DNA of 7,968 nucleotides. Source: an uncultured Actinomycetes bacterium. GTDB lineage: Bacteria > Actinomycetota > Thermoleophilia > Solirubrobacterales > Thermoleophilaceae. This document shows, one piece after another, positions 6,666 through 7,968 of this stretch (positions are counted from its first letter, which is position 1; every line of letters starts with the position of its first letter). Location of the stretch: contig CAMLNW010000126.1 in NCBI GenBank assembly GCA_946481495.1, positions 1 through 7,968 of the forward strand. The letters are read 5' to 3'. The notes under the pieces are model-generated. The model was not told the origin of the DNA. It saw only the letters and a list, made by a program, of their open reading frames with translations, and did no database searches. A program made the position numbers and the translations under genes.

Positions 6666-7652
6666 TCACCCACCTTCGATGTCGAGCCCCTCGTCGAGGG
6701 TGAGTTCGCCGTCGACTTCCAGCGGCGGCGCCTCGCCGGACTGTTCGGAGACCGCCGCGTTGTCACAGTGGAATTCGGTCCAGCCGTCCTGAATCGCACA
6801 CGTGACTTCACCGCCAACCTCACCACTACCACCCAGGTCCTCGAAGCAGAAATCGAGATGCATCTCCACCGCACTGGTCAACTGGCCTTCCCAACCCGCG
6901 TTATCGCAGTCGTCCAGATCGGCGCAATTCATCGTCCCCGGCGGATCCATAGCCACGCTATGAACACCCAAATGCCCATCGGAACTCACATCAATTTCCC
7001 AATCGTTGGTACACCCCGCACCCACGACTTCGCCGAGGCCCGGAATGTGAACGATCACGTCCAGAGCGGCCCCGGACGCTTCGAACATGCCGGGATTGTG
7101 AACTTCGACCGGCGGTGGCGTGTCGGCGCCTTCGATTGAAAGTGCCTCGTCGAGGTCGAGTTCGCCCTCATATTCGAGGACGGTCCCGGGGAGAGTCGTG
7201 AGGCCGAACGCTTCAGTCACCAGCGAGCTTGCGCAGTGAACTTCACGCCAGCCATCGCCTACCGAGCACGTGAATTCGCCGCCGATGTCGGAGGGCCCCC
7301 CGGTTCCCTCAAGGCAGTAATCGATGTGGAGGCTGTGCTCGCTCGTTATCTGACCTTCCCAGCCTAGATCGTCACAGTCATCGAGCGGCGTGCACAGGTA
7401 GCCGCCGGGCAACTCGATCGCGACGCGATGGATGTCAACGTGTCCGTCACCGGTCACGTTGAGTTCCCAATTGTTGATGCATCCGGTTTGGGGAAATTCG
7501 CCGATGCCGAGATGATGCACGATCATGGTCAGCCTATCGCCCCCGAGCTCGAACATGCCAGGATTGTCGACAATTGCTGCGGACGTCGTCGTTGCCGACA
7601 CAGTCAGCGCCGCCAGCACCGTCACAGTAAGCAGGGCAACCTTGCGTATCAC
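6666..7652 (-). CDS. Secreted protein with two tandem six-cysteine NPGMFE/GWEGQ domains
   Basis: This 328-residue protein begins with a Sec signal peptide (MIRK, hydrophobic core, probable cut after A26 at TTTSAA|IVDN) and then carries two copies of one domain, joined by a short ADTPPP linker (about 176-181). Cysteines are at 58, 87, 93, 113, 129 and 140 in copy 1 and 214, 243, 249, 269, 285 and 296 in copy 2, with identical spacing. Copy 1 has DDCDDLGWEGQITSEHS; copy 2 has DDCDNAGWEGQLTSAVE. Both have GGE-x-TC, DGW-x-E-x-HC and a closing GEL-x-LDE. The mature protein is strongly acidic. The GTG start at 7652 is chosen because AAGGAG lies 7 nt upstream and the signal peptide then aligns without gaps to the single-domain paralogue at 3203-3721; an in-frame TTG at 7658 is too close to that site. 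It is exported, and its function and family are unrecognised. Confidence 0.87.
   Translation of the reverse strand: MIRKVALLTVTVLAALTVSATTTSAAIVDNPGMFELGGDRLTMIVHHLGIGEFPQTGCINNWELNVTGDGHVDIHRVAIELPGGYLCTPLDDCDDLGWEGQITSEHSLHIDYCLEGTGGPSDIGGEFTCSVGDGWREVHCASSLVTEAFGLTTLPGTVLEYEGELDLDEALSIEGADTPPPVEVHNPGMFEASGAALDVIVHIPGLGEVVGAGCTNDWEIDVSSDGHLGVHSVAMDPPGTMNCADLDDCDNAGWEGQLTSAVEMHLDFCFEDLGGSGEVGGEVTCAIQDGWTEFHCDNAAVSEQSGEAPPLEVDGELTLDEGLDIEGG
6669..7574 (-). repeat. Tandem duplication of a six-cysteine domain within one gene
   Basis: Copy 1 is encoded by about 7128-7574 and copy 2 by about 6669-7109, offset by 156 residues. All six cysteines and the motifs NPGMFE, GH-x3-H-x-VA, PG, DC-D, GWEGQ, GGE-x-TC and DGW are kept, while much of the rest differs. 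The duplication is therefore old rather than a recent DNA repeat. A third copy of the domain is encoded at about 3206-3643. Confidence 0.85.
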
Positions 7653-7659
7653 GGTCAAT

Positions 7660-7665
7660 CTCCTT
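7660..7665 (-). promoter_or_regulatory. Shine-Dalgarno fixing the GTG start of the two-domain protein
   Basis: AAGGAG on the - strand is separated by 7 nt from the GTG at 7652, an optimal spacing, and by only 1 nt from the in-frame TTG at 7658. It therefore supports the GTG. Confidence 0.75.
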
Positions 7666-7691
7666 CATCGGGGCAGCCCAGACCAGCCGAC

Positions 7692-7735
7692 GCCGCCGTT
7701 GGCGGCTCCCTCCTAGGTCTGTGACCCCTCCTTTG
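7692..7735 (-). other. Leader with purine-rich tracts and a small hairpin
   Basis: Read on the - strand, the presumed 5' leader of the two-domain gene holds AAAGGAGGGG (7734-7725) and CCTAGGAGGGAG (7717-7706). A perfect 6-bp stem with a 3-nt loop follows (GCCGCC-AAC-GGCGGC, 7706-7692). The purine tracts resemble strong ribosome sites but have no start codon at useful spacing. They may be incidental or part of a structured leader; I assign no known RNA family. Confidence 0.35.
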
Positions 7736-7747
7736 CCCCAGCTTGTG

Positions 7748-7785
7748 GTCTACAACGAGTCTACGCTCCGAAGCGCGCCGCGCAA
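7748..7785 (-). promoter_or_regulatory. Candidate promoter of the two-domain secreted protein, with a direct repeat
   Basis: On the - strand TTGCGC (7785-7780) is followed after 16 bp by TAGACT (7763-7758), a fair -35/-10 pair. It would start transcription near 7751, giving a leader of about 100 nt. GTAGAC occurs twice (7764-7759 and 7753-7748), 11 bp apart, so the two copies face the same side of the helix and span the -10 and the predicted start site. This resembles a regulator site, but no regulator is known. Confidence 0.4.
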
Positions 7786-7840
7786 GGACCGTGCGGATCT
7801 GTGACAGGCGGCCTAATCAGCAGTCCGCATTCCCTCCAAC

Positions 7841-7865
7841 CGCCTGCAGCGGAGATTGCAGGGCG
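7841..7865. repeat. Imperfect inverted repeat in the divergent intergenic region
   Basis: CGCCTGCA (7841-7848) pairs with TGCAGGGCG (7857-7865) with one bulged G, around an 8-nt centre. It lies 26 bp upstream of the + strand gene at 7892 and upstream of the - strand promoter candidate. It could be a protein site or a chance hairpin. Confidence 0.3.
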
Positions 7866-7891
7866 CAACAGACACCGCCCGGTCGTGTTCG

Positions 7892-7968
7892 ATGGTGTGG
7901 ATGGGACGCGCGTTGGCCATCGCAGCGATCGCGGCCGTCGCAGGGCTGGGGGCCGTGACGGCTCCGGC
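7892..7968 (+). CDS. N-terminal start of an exported protein (3' end outside the window)
   Basis: An ATG at 7892 opens a frame that runs off the right edge after 25 full codons. It reads MVWMGRALAIAAIAAVAGLG and then AVTAP: a single arginine followed by a hydrophobic, alanine-rich core and a small-residue stretch, typical of a Sec signal peptide or N-terminal membrane anchor. An in-frame ATG at 7901 would give an equally good signal (MGRALAIA). Neither start has a strong ribosome site. The gene is divergent from the two-domain secreted protein gene, with a 239-bp shared upstream region. Nothing of the mature protein is visible, so no function can be given. Confidence 0.5.
   Translation, partial: MVWMGRALAIAAIAAVAGLGAVTAP

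Noticed and set aside
7743..7958. + strand open frame of 71 codons in the right-hand intergenic region
   Set aside because: The composition is arginine- and proline-rich with no family signal. It overlaps both the promoter candidate and the better signal-peptide start at 7892.

Overview
This window looks like chromosomal DNA from a high-GC actinobacterium. Most genes have G/C at nearly every third codon position. The style of the MMPL, DUF3105 and quinone-type PyrD proteins suggests a Thermoleophilia/Solirubrobacterales-like lineage, but the lineage is an inference from composition and protein style, not a demonstrated assignment.

Layout from left to right. (1) The 3' end of an unrecognised + strand gene (1-422). 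(2) A compact + strand efflux operon: a PadR-family repressor (452-1009) with an ATATC-N5-GATAT operator candidate at its promoter, followed 4 bp later by an MMPL/RND-type transporter (1014-3152), closed by a GC-rich hairpin. (3) A convergent, AT-richer - strand gene (3203-3721) for a small secreted protein with six cysteines. (4) A 218-bp divergent promoter region, then a + strand pair: an alpha/beta-hydrolase-fold protein (3940-4794) and a membrane-anchored DUF3105 protein (4807-5526). (5) pyrD, class 2 dihydroorotate dehydrogenase, on the - strand (5523-6572), whose stop codon overlaps the DUF3105 stop. (6) A - strand gene (6666-7652) for a secreted protein made of two tandem copies of the same six-cysteine domain found in region 3, with a stable UUCG-loop hairpin after its stop. 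(7) A divergent intergenic region and the first 25 or so codons of a + strand gene that begins with a signal-peptide-like sequence (7892 to the window end).

The most notable content is the secreted domain seen three times (once in 3203-3721, twice in 6666-7652). Its copies share an NPGMFE start motif, a DC-D-x2-GWEGQ core, GGE-x-TC, DGW-x-E-x-HC and a GEL-x-x-D end. Cysteine spacings are 29, 6, 20, 16/17 and 11 residues in all three. I do not recognise it as a named family, and it is the best candidate here for something undescribed. The rest is ordinary: drug or lipid export under PadR control, pyrimidine synthesis, and a hydrolase-like protein that lacks a histidine at the usual third triad position.

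No RNA genes, insertion sequences, CRISPR arrays, attachment sites or replication origins were seen.
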